Below are positions 1 through 8,175 of a stretch of DNA of 64,000 nt, one piece after another. The DNA is from CAVVEC01 sp963770485 (GTDB lineage Bacteria; Acidobacteriota; Terriglobia; Terriglobales; Acidobacteriaceae): the NCBI GenBank assembly GCA_963770485.1, contig CAVYPX010000014.1, positions 62,001-126,000 on the forward strand, written 5' to 3'. Each line of letters opens with the position of its first letter. Position 1 is the stretch's first letter. The notes under the pieces are model-generated. The model saw only the letters and a list, made by a program, of their open reading frames with translations, had not been told where the DNA came from and searched no databases. The translations under genes and the position numbers were made by a program.

Positions 1-368
1 GCGAAACGGCCGAGAGGTTTGGCGTCCACCACCGTGCCAGTCACATTTGCATTCGCCGGGATCGCGGTTCTGCCGCCAATCTCCACGGGATTGGCAAGAG
101 CGGCCGAAAAGCTTTGCCCGGGCTGACTGATCTTGGAACCGACGGCTTGGCCCAGACGCACGGTCAGCGTTGTGCCTGCCGGAATGAGGATCGGTTCCGG
201 CTTCGGTTTCTCAGCTTCCCGTGCCGGTTTGGTCTCGGCAGGAGCAGTGGCAGTTGGGGGTGGTGTGGCCGTGCTCGTGTCGGACGTCTGCTGCGCAGGC
301 TTGCTGCAGGCAAGAACCATAAGAGACAAGTAAAGCCCAAGGGTTAGTGTCACCAATCGTGCTTTCAT
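1..368 (-). CDS. Lipoprotein, C-terminus beyond the window edge
   Basis: Reading on the minus strand from ATG at 368, an open frame runs off the left edge of the window (122 codons seen). A strong ribosome binding site (GGAGGG) lies just upstream. The protein starts with a short basic and hydrophobic segment ending in the lipobox VLAC, so it should be exported and lipidated on Cys22. A Thr/Pro/Ala-rich linker follows, then a folded-looking part with the pattern IPAGTTLTVRL. That pattern resembles acidobacterial surface proteins whose domain sets accessible values for Ti/type-IV-like pore or stress functions, but no function can be given. Only the N-terminal part is visible. Confidence 0.6.
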   Translation of the reverse strand, partial: MKARLVTLTLGLYLSLMVLACSKPAQQTSDTSTATPPPTATAPAETKPAREAEKPKPEPILIPAGTTLTVRLGQAVGSKISQPGQSFSAALANPVEIGGRTAIPANANVTGTVVDAKPLGRF

Positions 369-466
369 GTTTCCCTCCATCCGGACATTTGTCATAGACA
401 GTCTATTGCAGCAACGATGATTGAGCTAGTGCGTCGGTCGTAACAGGGCTTGATCCCCCGCAGAGC

Positions 467-1570
467 CTAAGATTTTACCTGTGTGTTTACAGCGATCGGC
501 TGGGCTGTTGTCCGCTCTTCAGGTGATTCCAGGCGGTGCAACGTCGGCGCCTCGGCGTCGGAAACGCTTTGGTCAGCAGCCGGCGTAGCCGGAGGATTTG
601 GTTTCTTTTCCAGAAATCTCGTTGAGTTGAGCAACGGACGGCCCAGAGAAGAGTTGTAGCCGGTCCAAGGGCCTTCCGACCCAATTTCGCGTTCGAAGTG
701 CGCGCGCATACTCTCCATTTTGGAATCGAGGTCATCGAGATAATGCAACATCAGGGCTTCAGGAAACATCGGCAGCTTGGGCGAACCGAACTCGTATTCC
801 CCGTGGTGGCTGATGATAAGGTGCTCGACCAGGATCTTGAGTTCCTCGGGAAAGTCTGGCAACTGCGCAAGCTTGGCGTGCAGCATTTCGAGTTCGATGA
901 CCATGTGTCCGAGCAACTGCCCGCGAGTACTGTACGAGAAAGAGCGGATGTACGTGAGTTCGTGAATCTTGCCGATATCGTGCAAGAATGCTCCGGTAAG
1001 CAACAGATCACGATTGATCTGCGGATAATTCCGGCAAATCAGGTCACAGGAGCGGAACAGCGAGACCACGTGATCGAGCAGGCCGCCGATGTAGGCATGG
1101 TGCAGCGTCTTGGCAGCGGGAGCGTTGCGATAGGCTTCGGCAATTTCCGGGTCGGACATAAAAGCTTCCACCAGAGCCTTGAGATGTGGGTCCTGAAAAG
1201 TGCTGACGAAGCCCGCCAGGGTCTGCCACAGTTGGCCAATGTCTTTCGTGGTCTTGGGCAGATAATCGGAGAAGTCCACCTCTGAGTCCAGCAGGCGGCG
1301 GAGCTTGTGAATGGTGATTTGGAAACGGTTCTTGTACTTGTTGAGCAGCCCCTTGACCTTGAGAAAGTCGTCCTGTTCGAAGGCGTTGAGTGCATCCTCG
1401 ACGTTGTCCCACATCTTGGCTTCAATCTGGCCGGTACGGTCGGCGAGAGTGAGTGCCAGGTAGGGCTCACCGGTCTTTTTCGGCTTAACTTGCTTGGAAG
1501 TCACCACGAAGCTGGAAGTGATGACCTCGTTTTCGTGATGGCAGCAATCGGATAAGAAGAATTCCTTCAT
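467..1570 (-). CDS. YhaM-like 3'-5' exoribonuclease (OB fold + HD domain)
   Basis: The 367-residue protein has an N-terminal OB-fold nucleic-acid-binding region (about residues 15-100, with LADRTGQIEAKMW) followed by an HD metal-dependent phosphohydrolase domain. Its HD signatures are HHAYIGGLLDHVVSL and LTGAFLHDIGK. This order is that of the YhaM family, 3'-5' exoribonucleases/exonucleases acting in RNA turnover in the cytoplasm. The C-terminal 60 residues are low-complexity and unconserved. The chosen start is ATG at 1570 (MKEFFLSDCC); an upstream in-frame GTG at 1633 would add 21 residues unlike the family N-terminus. The SurA-like gene ends upstream on the same strand, so the two may be co-transcribed. 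Confidence 0.8.
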   Translation of the reverse strand: MKEFFLSDCCHHENEVITSSFVVTSKQVKPKKTGEPYLALTLADRTGQIEAKMWDNVEDALNAFEQDDFLKVKGLLNKYKNRFQITIHKLRRLLDSEVDFSDYLPKTTKDIGQLWQTLAGFVSTFQDPHLKALVEAFMSDPEIAEAYRNAPAAKTLHHAYIGGLLDHVVSLFRSCDLICRNYPQINRDLLLTGAFLHDIGKIHELTYIRSFSYSTRGQLLGHMVIELEMLHAKLAQLPDFPEELKILVEHLIISHHGEYEFGSPKLPMFPEALMLHYLDDLDSKMESMRAHFEREIGSEGPWTGYNSSLGRPLLNSTRFLEKKPNPPATPAADQSVSDAEAPTLHRLESPEERTTAQPIAVNTQVKS

Positions 1571-1676
1571 AGCGTATTTGCCCGGGCGATCCACACAGGA
1601 CAGCGAATTCCGGTCGCAATGCGCAAGCCTCACCTTGAGGCAGGCGTCGCAACCTGCGGATCACGCCAAGCTTAAA

Positions 1677-2768
1677 CTAAAACAAGCCAAATTTTTTCTT
1701 CTTTTTGAGCTCTTTTGCGCCCGCTTCCTTCGCCGTGGTTTCGACCGGTTTGGTCTGGTTGGGGCTGGCGCCCGCGTCCACATAGCCTTGCTTGATGTCA
1801 ATGAAGGCATCCTCGCGAAGTCTTGTGAGATAGGCGCGCAAGGCGGGCTGCAGCCTTTGCATGTAGACCGCGTCCTGGATGCGCGGTTCGACCTCGCTGA
1901 ACGGGGGCACTCCAGCGTTGTGGTGCTCCGTGACTTTAAGAATGACGAAACCTTGCTTGGTGCGGATCACGTCGGAAACCTCCCCCGGTTTCATGGCGAA
2001 GGTTTTGTCCTCAAGTTCTTTGGCAAGGGTTCCACGTTTGAAGAGGCCGAGATCGCCACCTTGGGCCGCGGAGGGCCCATCGGAGTTCTTCTTGGCGATG
2101 TCCTCGAACCCAGCGCCTTTGCGAATCTGGGCCAGCACATCCTCCGCCTTGGCCTGCGCCGCCTGAAGGCGCTGCAACTCATCGGCGGAGTCACCGGCGT
2201 TTTTGTTTTCCGTCGAGACCAGGATTTCACTCAGCCGGATCTGCTCCGGTTGCTCCATCTCGCTCTTGTGTTCGTCGTAGAACTTTTGCTCGTCCTCCTT
2301 GCTGAGGTTCATCCTTTGCCCGACTTCTCTGCCGATGACCTGTTGAGTAACGATCTGGTTCCGCAAATTCTGCTTGAAATCCTCAAACGAGACCCCTTGT
2401 GCCTGGGCGGCTTTCTCCAGATCTTCCATGGTGTCGAGCTTCATGTCCTTGCGCATCTCATCCAGCCGCTTGATCAGATCGGTGTCCCCGGTGATGCCCA
2501 TATCCTTGCCTTTCGCCAGCAGCAATTGCTGATCGATAAGGTCGCGTAACACGTCTTTATCGCGCTCGGCAATGAGCTTATCCGCATTGACCGGATCCTG
2601 TTGCTGCGCTTCCTTCTTCAGTTCGTCTTTGCTGCGCAGGTATTCGCTGCGCGTAATGATCTGGTTGTTGACGCGAGCGATGATCTCTTCGACCACTGTG
2701 TCGGCGCTCCAAACAGCAGGCGGGGCAGTGAGGAAAACGAAGATCAGGAAAAGAATTGGCTTTCGCAT
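1677..2768 (-). CDS. SurA-like periplasmic peptidyl-prolyl isomerase/chaperone
   Basis: The 363-residue protein has a signal peptide (MRKPILFLIFVFLTAPPAVWSA), an N-terminal helical chaperone region (about 25-170) and one parvulin-type rotamase domain (about 176-282, with LSEILVSTE, GGDLGLFKRGTL and GFVILKVTEH). SurA proteins help outer-membrane proteins fold in the periplasm; E. coli SurA has two parvulin domains, this one has one. The C-terminal tail is Lys-rich (KELKKKKKFGLF). The start was set at ATG 2768 because it begins the signal peptide; the open frame extends 20 codons further upstream without a plausible start signal. Confidence 0.82.
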   Translation of the reverse strand: MRKPILFLIFVFLTAPPAVWSADTVVEEIIARVNNQIITRSEYLRSKDELKKEAQQQDPVNADKLIAERDKDVLRDLIDQQLLLAKGKDMGITGDTDLIKRLDEMRKDMKLDTMEDLEKAAQAQGVSFEDFKQNLRNQIVTQQVIGREVGQRMNLSKEDEQKFYDEHKSEMEQPEQIRLSEILVSTENKNAGDSADELQRLQAAQAKAEDVLAQIRKGAGFEDIAKKNSDGPSAAQGGDLGLFKRGTLAKELEDKTFAMKPGEVSDVIRTKQGFVILKVTEHHNAGVPPFSEVEPRIQDAVYMQRLQPALRAYLTRLREDAFIDIKQGYVDAGASPNQTKPVETTAKEAGAKELKKKKKFGLF

Positions 2769-2891
2769 AGAAATTCGGGGCCGTATCGCAGACTGGCTGG
2801 TGCAGGATATCCGGGATGACGGCCTCAATAAATTGTACCTCCGGATATGCGGGCGCGGCCACTGCGTATCCTGTTAGATAGTGCCTCAGGG

Positions 2892-3003
2892 TGATATGGA
2901 AGCGAGCCAAACGCGCGATTATTGCGTCGCAAAGAGCGCGACGCTTCCGCGCGGCTCGCCCAGATCCCTCGCTGCGCAAAGAACGCTTGCTCGGGATGAC
3001 AAT
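2892..3003. repeat. REP-like intergenic repeat, interrupted copy
   Basis: Positions 2892-2934 and 2978-3003 match, in inverse orientation and with one or two differences, the uninterrupted repeat at 59836-59900. Shared words are ATGGAAGCGAGCCAAACGCG and CTTGCTCGGGATGACAAT. The copy here carries about 43 extra bases (2935-2977) starting and ending in near-identical GCGCAAAG/GTCGCAAAG words. It lies in the 330 bp space between the divergent surA-like and M49 genes; nothing coding is seen there. Confidence 0.75.
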
Positions 3004-3102
3004 CGGACTGAGATGACAATCAAACTGAGCCATTACTTCCTGTTATGATGATCGGGTTTCGGCCCCGATCCGTGGCGAAACTTGCCCTGGAGGTTATAGT
3101 TA

Positions 3103-4881
3103 ATGAAATCCACCGCGTACTTCGTATTTGTATTGATTTTGGCAGCCATGAGCATTTCTGCGAAGGCACAAAAGAACAGCGGCGCAGTGCCAGACCAAGC
3201 GCAGCTGGAAAAAATGGCCAGCCGTTTTGCGCCGACACCGCTGCGGGTGGATACGTCAAGACTCTCCGCCGGCGACCGGCCAGCGCTGGTCAAGCTGATT
3301 GAGGCAGCGCGAATCCTCGACGACATTTTTATGAAGCAAATGTGGGATGGCAATCCCGCTTTGTATGCCCGGTTGCAGAAGGACACTACACCGCTGGGAA
3401 AAGCACGCCTGCACTACTTCTGGATCAACAAAGGCCCCTGGTCTGATCTGGACGAATACAAGTCGTTTCTGCCGGGAGTACCGGCGCGCAAGCTGCTCGG
3501 GGCCGGCTTCTATCCCGAAACCATGACCAAGGAGCAGTTTGAAAAGTGGGTAGCGTTGCTGCCGCCGAACGAGCAGGAACAGGCAAAAGGTTTCTTCACG
3601 GTGATCCGTTGGCGGGAGAACTCGAATTCCCCGTCCAACAACCTCATAGCCATTCCCTATAGCACACAATACGTGGACGACTTGACGCGGGCGGCAGGTC
3701 TGCTTCGCGAAGCCGCGGGCTTGACCGACAATGCGTCGCTGAAGAAATTCCTGAGCCTGCGGGCGGACGCTTTTCTCTCCAACGATTATTACGAAAGCGA
3801 CATGGCGTGGATGGATCTGGATGCGCCGCTCGATATCACCATTGGTCCGTACGAGACTTACAACGACGAGCTTTTCGGCTACAAGGCGGCTTTTGAAGCC
3901 TATGTGAACCTTCGCGACGACGAGGAGAGCACGAAGCTGGCGGCTTTCTCCGCGCATTTGCAGGAGATCGAGAACAACTTGCCGATCGACCCGCAGTACC
4001 GGAATCCGAAGCTGGGTGTGGCGGCGCCGATTCGAGTCGTGGATGAGATCTTGAGCGCGGGCGATGGCGCACATGGCGTGCAGACGGCCGCCTACAATCT
4101 GCCCAACGACGATCGCGTCGTGCAGCAAAAGGGCAGCAAGCGGGTCATGCTGAAAAATGTGCAGGAGGCAAAGTTTCGCAGCGTGCTGCTGCCCATCGCT
4201 CGGCGGACGTTATCGCAGTCGGCGATGGTCGATGTAAGTTTCGAGCCCTTCTTCACTCACATTCTGGCGCATGAACTCATGCACGGGCTGGGCCCGCATC
4301 AGATCAAAGTCCAGGGCCGCGACACCACTCCCCGGGAAGAGTTAAAGGAACTGTACAGCGCTATTGAAGAGGCGAAGGCCGACGTGACCGGTCTGTTTGC
4401 TCTGCAATACATGATGGATCACGCTAAGGACATGGGACTGGGTAAATTGCTGCCTTCCGATGAGGCGGCGGAGCGCCAACTCTATACCACGTATCTGGCG
4501 TCTGCTTTCCGCAGTCTGCGATTCGGGTTGAATGATGCGCATGGCAAGGGGATGGCCATGCAGTTCAATTTCTTCATGGATAAAGGCGCGTTCTTCCAGC
4601 GAGGGGACGGAACATTCTCGGTGGACATACCGAAAATGAAGATGGCAGTGACCGAACTCGATCACGATCTGCTGACCATCGAAGCCGAAGGGGATTATGC
4701 GGGCGCAAAGAAGATGCTGGACGAGTTGGGCGTGCTGCGGCCCGCGATGCGCAAGGTCCTGGACAGTTTGCAGGGAATTCCTACTGACATCGAGCCGATT
4801 TTCGTGACCGCGGACGAGCTGGCACCCAGCGCAAAACAGGAGCCTGCGGCCAAGTCGGGAGGGAAGAAGCGCAAACACTAG
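3103..4881 (+). CDS. Secreted M49-like (dipeptidyl peptidase III-like) zinc peptidase
   Basis: The 592-residue protein starts with a cleavable signal peptide (MKSTAYFVFVLILAAMSISAKA). Its zinc site is H390-E-L-M-H394 with a downstream E422-E423-A-K-A-D. This matches the M49 arrangement, in which a His/His pair is completed by the second Glu of an EECRAE-like motif. Classical DPP III has a six-residue HEXXGH; here the motif is the five-residue HEXXH. M49 enzymes release dipeptides from peptide N-termini, and bacterial members of this type are often annotated as Zn-dependent hydrolases. Likely periplasmic. The C-terminus ends in a basic tail (SGGKKRKH). The specific substrate is unknown. Confidence 0.75.
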   Translation: MKSTAYFVFVLILAAMSISAKAQKNSGAVPDQAQLEKMASRFAPTPLRVDTSRLSAGDRPALVKLIEAARILDDIFMKQMWDGNPALYARLQKDTTPLGKARLHYFWINKGPWSDLDEYKSFLPGVPARKLLGAGFYPETMTKEQFEKWVALLPPNEQEQAKGFFTVIRWRENSNSPSNNLIAIPYSTQYVDDLTRAAGLLREAAGLTDNASLKKFLSLRADAFLSNDYYESDMAWMDLDAPLDITIGPYETYNDELFGYKAAFEAYVNLRDDEESTKLAAFSAHLQEIENNLPIDPQYRNPKLGVAAPIRVVDEILSAGDGAHGVQTAAYNLPNDDRVVQQKGSKRVMLKNVQEAKFRSVLLPIARRTLSQSAMVDVSFEPFFTHILAHELMHGLGPHQIKVQGRDTTPREELKELYSAIEEAKADVTGLFALQYMMDHAKDMGLGKLLPSDEAAERQLYTTYLASAFRSLRFGLNDAHGKGMAMQFNFFMDKGAFFQRGDGTFSVDIPKMKMAVTELDHDLLTIEAEGDYAGAKKMLDELGVLRPAMRKVLDSLQGIPTDIEPIFVTADELAPSAKQEPAAKSGGKKRKH

Positions 4882-4933
4882 AACGCCGTGTTCTGTTCGT
4901 CAAGTCCTGTCATATTTCAGCATGTCATCCTGA

Positions 4934-4988
4934 CCAGCCTTCAGGCTGGGAAGGATCTATGTATTTGATGTGAAATGCATAGATCCTT
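4934..4988. repeat. Nested palindromes (REP/BIME-like)
   Basis: Two perfect hairpins lie end to end: CCAGCCT/AGGCTGG (4934-4940 and 4943-4949) and AAGGATCTATG/CATAGATCCTT (4951-4961 and 4978-4988). The flanking TGTCATCC word is shared with the other TCATCCCGAGC-type repeats in the window. It lies just downstream of the M49 gene and before a transposase remnant, so it could also act as an RNA 3' end. Confidence 0.6.
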
Positions 4989-5051
4989 CGTTTCGCTCAG
5001 AGCTTGTGACTTTTTTGGTGCGTTTGAGGGTAGCGCAAGTTATAAGGAAGC

Positions 5052-5318
5052 ATGAGCCAGCGCGAGATCGAGTCAGCAGGAGAAGCGGGAACAAGCCAGG
5101 CGGCGGTGCGGGCGTGGAAGCGTCGCATGGCGAGCGCGGAGGGCCAAGAGATTTACCGGCAAAGGGCAGCGACCAGTGAAACCGTCAATGCCGATCTGCG
5201 CAGTTATCGCGGGTTGACGCCAATTACCGTACGCGGACTGGCCAAGGCCAAGTGCGTGGCCCTGTGGTGCGCGCTGGCCTACAACGTGCTGCACTTCGGC
5301 GCCGCGCTGCTGCCCTAA
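5052..5318 (+). pseudogene. Transposase C-terminal remnant
   Basis: The 88 codons encode only the end of an IS1182-type DDE transposase. The order R-R-M-A-S-A-E-G-x-x-x-Y-R-x-R, RGLAKAK and ALWCALAYN parallels the C-terminal part of the transposase at 48.6-50.0 kb (RKMATPQ, YRRRS, RGLAK, LWACLTYN). The catalytic N-terminal two thirds are missing, as are recognisable inverted repeats. The sequence is clearly different from the 48 kb element, so it records a separate, older insertion. The ATG at 5052 is simply the first in frame and is unlikely to be a working start. Confidence 0.7.
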
Positions 5319-5491
5319 CGGACGCATCAAAACGATGTCTCCGTACGACGGTTGGCTTGAGCAAACGCGGCCCACGGGACCGCAGCCGCGACGGATGGTA
5401 AGTACGATCAAACGCGGCCTCAAGAATCTTGGCGACTTGAAGCGAAACGTGATTTAGTCACAAGCGCTCAGGATGACAGTTGTGGAAATGT

Positions 5492-5534
5492 TGTGACGGC
5501 GCTCACATGAAGCGCGCATCATTTCTGCCACAAT
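5492..5534 (+). promoter_or_regulatory. CRP/FNR-type site and -10 element upstream of glyS
   Basis: TGTGACGGCGCTCACA (5492-5507) is a perfect TGTGA-N6-TCACA palindrome. A -10-like CACAAT lies at 5529-5534. The palindrome centre (5499.5) is 29.5 bp from the first base of the -10, exactly the class II activator geometry (-41.5), and no -35 is apparent. The predicted start near 5541 leaves a leader of only about 7 nt before glyS. A four-codon mini-ORF (ATG AAA GCT TGC TAA, 5533-5547) abuts the glyS ATG, but it would lie upstream of that start point. Confidence 0.5.
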
Positions 5535-5547
5535 GAAAGCTTGCTAA

Positions 5548-7695
5548 ATGCCGGACTTTCTGCTTGAGATCGGTTGCGAAGAGATCCCCGCGCGCATGAT
5601 TGACGATGCGTCGTCGGAGTTGCGGGAGCGGGTCGAAAAACTACTGCAACGCGAACGTCTCTCGCCTGCGGGCACAATCTCCAGCCTCGACACACCTCGG
5701 CGCCTGGCAATTCTGGCAGACGGGATTCCAGCTGCTCAACCGGATGTCACGGAGCAAGTCACAGGCCCCTCGGTAAACGTCGCATTTAAGGATGGCCAAC
5801 CCACTCCCGCCGCTCAGGCCTTCGCCAGGAAAGCCGGCGTTGATGTTTCGCAACTGGAGCGAGTGACAACTCCCAGGGGAGAATATCTGGCCGCGAAAGT
5901 CACGAAAAAAGGGCGGCAAGTGGCGGAGATCCTATCCGAACTGCTGCCTAAAGAGATCAACTCGCTTTATTGGCCTAAGAACATGTACTGGCGCCAGCCC
6001 AGCGAAAAGTTTGTGCGGCCCGTGCGCTGGTTGGTGGCCATGCTCGATAGCGAGGTGATTCCCCTGGAATTCGATGGAATTCGTGCCGGGGACCAATCGC
6101 GTGGACATCGCTTCTTGGCCAAAGGCGCAGTGCGGATTCCAAATGCCGGCTCGGCGTACGTGGAAGCCTTGCGGAGGGCGAAAGTCCTGAGCCGGGGTGA
6201 TCGGGAGCAGCAGATTCGCAAGGCGCTCGATGCCGCTACTCGCACGATTCCTGGGGCGCGCTGGCGTGAAGATAATGGTCTGCTCGATACCGTCGTAAAT
6301 CTGACCGAGTGGCCGGCGGCTATTCTTGGCACTTTTGACCGGGAATTCCTCGAATTGCCCGAAGAAGTGCTGGTCACGGTCATGCGCGATCATCAGAAAT
6401 ACTTCGCTGTCGAGGACGCCAGCGGCAAGCTGCTGCCCCATTTTCTTGCAGTGCTCAATACTGACGGAGATCCCCAGGGAATCATTCGCCACGGGCACGA
6501 GCGCGTTCTGCGCGCGCGCTTCAACGATGCCCGCTTTTTCTGGCAGACCGACCAGAAGCATCCGCTGCGCGAGCGGACCACCTGGCTCAAACACGTCACG
6601 TTTCAAAAGGATCTGGGCAGCTACTACGAAAAAACGCTCCGGGTCCAACGCCTATGCAGTTGGCTGTGTGAAATCATTCGCCAGAGTGGGACGGCGGTTC
6701 GCCCCGGCATTGTCCACAAAGCGGCCTACCTCGCGAAGACTGATCTTACGACCGAATTGGTAAAAGAGTTCACCGAGCTGCAGGGTATCGTGGGCGGCCT
6801 GTACGCGCGCGTGCAGGAACTCGATAGCGACATTCCAGATGCGACCCGGCAGTTGATCGCGCAGGCCATCTACGATCACTATAAGCCCGTGTCCATGGAA
6901 GACTCGGTTCCACGGACAGTTGAAGGCGCCGTGCTCTCGATTGGCGATAAGGCCGACAGCATTGCCGGAATGTTTGCTCTAGGATTACAACCGACCGGAT
7001 CAAAAGACCCGTTTGCGCTGCGGCGGCAAGCGAACGGGATCGTGAAGACCATTGCAGAGCACAAGCTGCCGCTGAGCCTCGGGCAGCTTTTCGCCGACGC
7101 ACGCCAAGCCTACAAGGGCTCTAACGTCGAGGCGAAATTCAATGATGAGCTAGATTTTCGGCGTCAAATGACCATTTTTTTCTTTGAGCGGTTGACGTTC
7201 TATTTACGCGATGTCAAGGGCTATCGCTACGACGTCACTGCGTCGGTGCTTACTGTGGATCCCTATGACGTCGTACGTGCGACCGCGAGGGCACAGGCCG
7301 TAAGCCAGGTCAGAGACATGCCTGATTTCCAGTCGATCGCGGTGGCGTGCAAGCGGATGAGCAACATTCTCCGGCAGGCGCGGGAAAAGGGGATTCAACC
7401 GAACGACCGTTTCGAATATCTCGCCGATGCACAGGATGAGGAGAAAATGCTGGCAGGGGAAGTCGAGCGCACTGCTGTTCGGGTGGAAGCTTCTCGACAG
7501 AAGGGCGATTACGTTGATGCGCTACTTCAGTTGGCTACCGTGCGGCCAGCCGTGGACCGTTTTTTTGACAAAGTCATGGTGATGGTGGACGACGAGCGCA
7601 TTCGCGCGAACCGCCTGGCACTGCTGCAAAAATTGTTAAAGGAATTCTCCACCATTGCCGACTTCTCTGAGATCGTGACCGAAGGCAAGAGTTGA
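5548..7695 (+). CDS. glyS: Glycyl-tRNA synthetase beta subunit
   Basis: The 715-residue protein has the typical N-terminus MPDFLLEIGCEEIPARM. It matches the beta subunit of the bacterial alpha2beta2 glycyl-tRNA synthetase in length and in blocks such as LDTPRRLAIL, KNMYWRQP, VMRDHQKYF and GDKADSIAGMF, with a C-terminal DALR-type anticodon-binding region. The beta subunit recognises tRNA-Gly while the alpha subunit (GlyQ) holds the aminoacylation site. No glyQ is present in this window, so the usual glyQS pair is split here. There is no good Shine-Dalgarno sequence; a CRP-type site lies upstream. Confidence 0.95.
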   Translation: MPDFLLEIGCEEIPARMIDDASSELRERVEKLLQRERLSPAGTISSLDTPRRLAILADGIPAAQPDVTEQVTGPSVNVAFKDGQPTPAAQAFARKAGVDVSQLERVTTPRGEYLAAKVTKKGRQVAEILSELLPKEINSLYWPKNMYWRQPSEKFVRPVRWLVAMLDSEVIPLEFDGIRAGDQSRGHRFLAKGAVRIPNAGSAYVEALRRAKVLSRGDREQQIRKALDAATRTIPGARWREDNGLLDTVVNLTEWPAAILGTFDREFLELPEEVLVTVMRDHQKYFAVEDASGKLLPHFLAVLNTDGDPQGIIRHGHERVLRARFNDARFFWQTDQKHPLRERTTWLKHVTFQKDLGSYYEKTLRVQRLCSWLCEIIRQSGTAVRPGIVHKAAYLAKTDLTTELVKEFTELQGIVGGLYARVQELDSDIPDATRQLIAQAIYDHYKPVSMEDSVPRTVEGAVLSIGDKADSIAGMFALGLQPTGSKDPFALRRQANGIVKTIAEHKLPLSLGQLFADARQAYKGSNVEAKFNDELDFRRQMTIFFFERLTFYLRDVKGYRYDVTASVLTVDPYDVVRATARAQAVSQVRDMPDFQSIAVACKRMSNILRQAREKGIQPNDRFEYLADAQDEEKMLAGEVERTAVRVEASRQKGDYVDALLQLATVRPAVDRFFDKVMVMVDDERIRANRLALLQKLLKEFSTIADFSEIVTEGKS

Positions 7696-7717
7696 TTTGT
7701 TAGCAGGTTTTCTTACT

Positions 7718-7757
7718 TGTTGTCATCCCGAGCGAAGCGAGGGATGATCTGCAGTTG
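7718..7757 (+). repeat. REP-like repeat, left arm flanking the GIY-YIG gene
   Basis: The TTGTTGTCATCCCGAGCGAA block followed by GCGAGGGAT and CTGCAGTT is the inverse of the sequence at 8055-8093. The same unit occurs alone at 53364-53401. It runs into the TTG start codon of the GIY-YIG gene. Confidence 0.8.
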
Positions 7758-8162
7758 AAAGCTGAGCGTCGCTATTACGTGTACATCATGGCGAGCCGAT
7801 CGTTGAACCTGTATACCGGGATTACCGACAACATCTACCGCCGCGCCCTTGAGCATAAGCACGGCACGATCGAGGGCTTCACGAAGAGGTATAACATCAA
7901 TCGGCTGGTGTATTACGAGACTTTCAAGTATGTAAGCAACGCCATCGCCCGAGAGAAGCAAGTCAAAGCGTGGACGCGAGCGAAACGGATCGCCTTGATT
8001 AAGACCTTGATCCCAACGTGGCAGGACTTGGCCGAGGGTTGGGGTGAGAAGATCGAACTGCAGATCCCTCGCTACGCTCGGGATGACAACAAACCTGGGG
8101 GATCTCAGAGCGAAGAGAACCTGCCTTCCGACATAGCAACGGCACTCCGAAATCCAGAATAA
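7755..8162 (+). CDS. GIY-YIG domain protein inside an inverted repeat pair
   Basis: This 135-residue protein carries a compact GIY-YIG (URI-type) nuclease domain over about residues 6-85. The signature is YYVYIMASRSLNLYTGIT; there is a conserved Arg in NIYRRALEHK, then KRYNINRLVYYE and a basic EKQVKAWTRAKR region. Relatives include YhbQ-like proteins whose biological roles are mostly unknown. The start is TTG at 7755, inside the left repeat arm, while the last 45 residues (including LQIPRYARDDN) are translated from the right repeat arm and beyond. Only the middle is the domain proper. It sits between glyS and ppdK with no evident functional link to either. Confidence 0.75.
   Translation: MKAERRYYVYIMASRSLNLYTGITDNIYRRALEHKHGTIEGFTKRYNINRLVYYETFKYVSNAIAREKQVKAWTRAKRIALIKTLIPTWQDLAEGWGEKIELQIPRYARDDNKPGGSQSEENLPSDIATALRNPE
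8055..8093 (-). repeat. REP-like repeat, right arm flanking the GIY-YIG gene
   Basis: GAACTGCAGATCCCTCGCTA followed by CGCTCGGGATGACAACAAA is the reverse complement of the 7718-7757 repeat with a few changes. It is translated as the C-terminus of the GIY-YIG protein. Confidence 0.8.
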
Positions 8163-8175
8163 AGGACTAATCCTT

